Source: Actinomycetes bacterium (GTDB lineage: Bacteria; Actinomycetota; Acidimicrobiia; Acidimicrobiales; RAAP-2). From it: a stretch of DNA of 40,234 nucleotides. The notes under the pieces were generated by a model, which saw only the letters and a program-made list of their open reading frames with translations, did no database searches and was not told the DNA's origin. Every line of letters begins with the position of its first letter. Positions within the stretch are counted from its first letter, which is position 1. Position numbers and translations under genes: made by a program. Positions 37,787-40,234 of the stretch are shown here, one piece after another. Where the stretch lies: positions 1 through 40,234 of the forward strand of contig JAJZEN010000074.1 in the NCBI GenBank assembly GCA_021828545.1, in the 5' to 3' direction.

Positions 37787-38517
37787 ACGCGTCGCCGAAG
37801 AACGGGGTGTGGTAGCGGTGTACCGCGTCGTGAGCGATCGGTGATCAAAGCGAGCAACGTCGCGTACGCGCTCGGTCCCATCATGGCGGTGAGTTCCTCG
37901 CCCATCGAATCGACGACTCGCGTGGCCCCGACGAACGCCGCGGGTTCCTCGGTGCACCACCAGTGGAAATCATCCCCGCCCGAGCCCCAATCGGGGCGGT
38001 CCCACTGCGCGATGCGCGTCACCACGTGGCCGTTGGCGAGCACGAGGTCTTCGCGTCGCAGGGGGAGTTGCCAGCACACCTCTGGTTTGAGGGGGATGTA
38101 GCTTTCGTCATTGTCCATGGCCATGACGTGCAGCGCGCAACCCGCTCCGCGGGGAAAGTCGGGGCGGTTGAGGAAGATGCAGGCGTCGTTGACGAGTCGC
38201 GTGACGGCGTCCCCATTTTTCTTGACGCGTGTCGTGCCCCTCTTCCCCTTGGACTTGAACTGCCATTGCTCCGAGGTCAGTCGGGTGGCGGCGAGTTCGA
38301 CGCGCTGACGGTCCTCCTCGTCGGTGAAGTGGGCTCCGTAACTGCAGCAGCCCTGTACGAGCTCGGGCGTGGGCTGAGTCAACACGCCTTGGCAACCCGC
38401 GCCGAATATGCACGTCCAATTACTCTCGAGGAACGTCGCGTCCACCATCCACGTGCGTTCGTGGCTCTCGTCTTCGAAACTCACCCATTCGTGGGCGTCG
38501 CGCGGCACTGATGTCAC
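37783..38517 (-). CDS. Cysteine-rich hypothetical protein, possibly metal-binding
   Basis: Eight Cys including CIFGAGC, GCC, ACIFLN, GAGCALH; start reassigned to GTG at 38517, with TATGTT 6 nt upstream. Confidence 0.7.
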   Translation of the reverse strand: MTSVPRDAHEWVSFEDESHERTWMVDATFLESNWTCIFGAGCQGVLTQPTPELVQGCCSYGAHFTDEEDRQRVELAATRLTSEQWQFKSKGKRGTTRVKKNGDAVTRLVNDACIFLNRPDFPRGAGCALHVMAMDNDESYIPLKPEVCWQLPLRREDLVLANGHVVTRIAQWDRPDWGSGGDDFHWWCTEEPAAFVGATRVVDSMGEELTAMMGPSAYATLLALITDRSRRGTPLPHPVLRRRV

Positions 38518-38568
38518 TCCCAAAACATACTGGCTCCCTCAGCACACCTCACCCGTAGACTGTGGGCC

Positions 38569-39222
38569 ATGACTTCGACCGCTTCCTTTGACGTGCTCAC
38601 CCTCACGGACGAGGCCCGCAACGTGGTACTCGACGCCTTGGCCAATGAGGAGATGAACGCGACGCTGGCGCTGTGGGTGGAGGTGACGGGGACCATGGGG
38701 GCGGGCTACTCCTACGATCTGTACTTCTCGGACCTCGCCGACGCGCCCGAGGGTGCCGCCGTGGGTCGTGACGGGGAGATCACGATTGTGATTCCGCGCG
38801 CCAGCGTGGATCGACTGCGCGGGAGCCGACTCGAATTCGCCAGCGACGGTGGCGGCGGACTGGTCCTGGTGAACCCCAACCACCCAGCGCCCGAGGAGCT
38901 CAACCCCGGCGTCCCGGCCGAGATTCTGGCCCTGGGCGTCGAGAGCGCGTTGGCGAAGTTGGCCATCAAAGTGCTCGACGACCAAGTGAATCCCTCGATC
39001 GCCTCGCACGGGGGTCGCGCCGACCTGGTGGCCCTCGACGACACCAATAATGTGGCCTACATCAAGATGTCGGGCGGGTGCCAGGGGTGTTCGATGAGCC
39101 GCATGACCCTGTCCCAGGGAATCGAAACCGCGTTACGCGCGGCGATACCTGAACTCACCGACGTGCGCGACATCACCGATCACGCGTCGGGAGTCAACCC
39201 GTTCTACGCCGACGCCCACTAG
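38569..39222 (+). CDS. NfuA-like Fe-S carrier protein (degenerate A-type domain + NifU-like domain)
   Basis: IKMSGGCQGCSMSRMTLSQGIETALRAAIPEL NifU CxxC domain; N-terminal A-type-like domain without Cys. Confidence 0.82.
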   Translation: MTSTASFDVLTLTDEARNVVLDALANEEMNATLALWVEVTGTMGAGYSYDLYFSDLADAPEGAAVGRDGEITIVIPRASVDRLRGSRLEFASDGGGGLVLVNPNHPAPEELNPGVPAEILALGVESALAKLAIKVLDDQVNPSIASHGGRADLVALDDTNNVAYIKMSGGCQGCSMSRMTLSQGIETALRAAIPELTDVRDITDHASGVNPFYADAH

Positions 39223-39251
39223 TTCGCGCCCGTGTCTCCTAGAATTAGGGG

Positions 39252-40234
39252 ATGTTACGCTACTTGACCGCGGGCGAAAGCCACGGGCCGTCTCTGACGA
39301 TCATCGTTGAAGGACTTCCGGCCGGAATCCCCATCACCGCCGAACAAATCGGCGACGAACTCGCTCGACGTCGCTTGGGATACGGTCGGGGCCCGCGCAT
39401 GCGATTCGAACGCGACGTCCTACGCCTGACGGGGGGCATCCGCCACGGTCGTACCCTGGGTTCGCCCGTCGCCATTGAAGTCCTGAACTCCGAGTGGCCC
39501 AAGTGGGAGAGCGAGATGTCCGCGGCCCCGGGCGAACCGAGCGACAAGTTGACCACGCCGCGACCGGGCCACGCCGATCTCGTGGGGATGCAGAAATACG
39601 CCTTCGACGACGCGCGCGACGTGCTCGAACGCGCCAGCGCGCGCGAAACCGCCGCCCGCGTGGTCGCCGGCGCACTGGCCAAAGCGCTCCTCGAGACAAT
39701 CGGCGTACGTATCGTGTCGCACGTCGTGCGAATCGGGTCAGTCGCGGCGCCCTCGGGTGCGCGTCCGGGACCCGACGATCTCGGTGTCGTGGACGAGAGT
39801 GAGGTGCGCTGCTTCGACTCGCGCAGCGCCGAGGAGATGATCACCGAGATCAAGGCCGCGGCGAAGGAGGGTGATTCCCTCGGGGGCATCGTCGAAGTGG
39901 TCGCGTACGGCGTGCCCGTGGGGCTGGGGAGTTATGTCCATTGGGACCGAAAGTTGGACGGTCTCTTAGCGGGCGCGCTGATGAGCATCCAGGCGGTCAA
40001 GGCCGTGGAGATCGGTGACGGGATGTCCCAGGCGGCGCAGCGCGGTAGTCAGGCCCACGATGCGATCGCGCTGGACAGCAACTTCCTTCGCGGTGGGGGC
40101 TACATTCGCAGGAGTGACCACGCCGGTGGACTCGAGGGGGGGATGACCTCGGGCGCGCCCGTCATCGCCAAGGTCGCCATGAAGCCCTTGGCCACCTTGA
40201 ATCGCCCAGTCCTGGAGACGGTGGACGTGGCGAC
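39252..40234 (+). CDS. aroC: Chorismate synthase, 5' part (truncated by window edge)
   Basis: MLRYLTAGESHGPSLTIIVEGLPAGI, RRRLGYGRGPRM, GPVAI-like LGSPVAIEVLN, RPGHADLVGMQKY, ERASARETAARVVAGALAK. Confidence 0.95.
   Translation, partial: MLRYLTAGESHGPSLTIIVEGLPAGIPITAEQIGDELARRRLGYGRGPRMRFERDVLRLTGGIRHGRTLGSPVAIEVLNSEWPKWESEMSAAPGEPSDKLTTPRPGHADLVGMQKYAFDDARDVLERASARETAARVVAGALAKALLETIGVRIVSHVVRIGSVAAPSGARPGPDDLGVVDESEVRCFDSRSAEEMITEIKAAAKEGDSLGGIVEVVAYGVPVGLGSYVHWDRKLDGLLAGALMSIQAVKAVEIGDGMSQAAQRGSQAHDAIALDSNFLRGGGYIRRSDHAGGLEGGMTSGAPVIAKVAMKPLATLNRPVLETVDVA

Overview
The window is a dense, high-GC chromosomal region. It probably comes from an actinobacterium, and the mix of SepF, DivIVA, a Bpa-like proteasome activator and menaquinone genes fits an Acidimicrobiia-type lineage (inference). 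No rRNA, tRNA, CRISPR array, phage or transposase could be supported. From left to right it contains: a dcw/division cluster (murG 3' end, murC-murB fusion, ftsQ, ftsZ, yggS, sepF, yggT, divIVA); a DksA/TraR zinc-finger protein with a long Ala/Lys repeat region, lspA and rluD; a sigma-70 factor and an Rrf2 regulator on the minus strand; bpa; dnaE; two unknown genes; and a DUF255/YyaL thioredoxin-domain protein. Next comes a carbohydrate locus (Gfo/Idh/MocA oxidoreductase, PfkB kinase, LacI regulator, two complete single-ATPase sugar ABC systems), then menaquinone genes (menE, menB, menA, menH, menD), ccdA, tyrS, a lipoprotein, small/unknown genes, an NfuA-like Fe-S protein and the 5' part of aroC. 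The best leads are: (1) a LacI operator pair (GACAACGTTRTC) linking lacI/pfkB to the first sugar ABC system; (2) a perfect 17-bp stem-loop between that system's binding protein and permease genes; (3) a two-hairpin leader in front of a tiny Cys-containing protein; (4) a recurring TANNNT box 6-7 nt upstream of start codons, suggesting widespread leaderless transcription; (5) family-atypical residues in LspA, the sigma factor, the Rrf2 regulator and Bpa. All calls come from reading sequence motifs; no database search was run.
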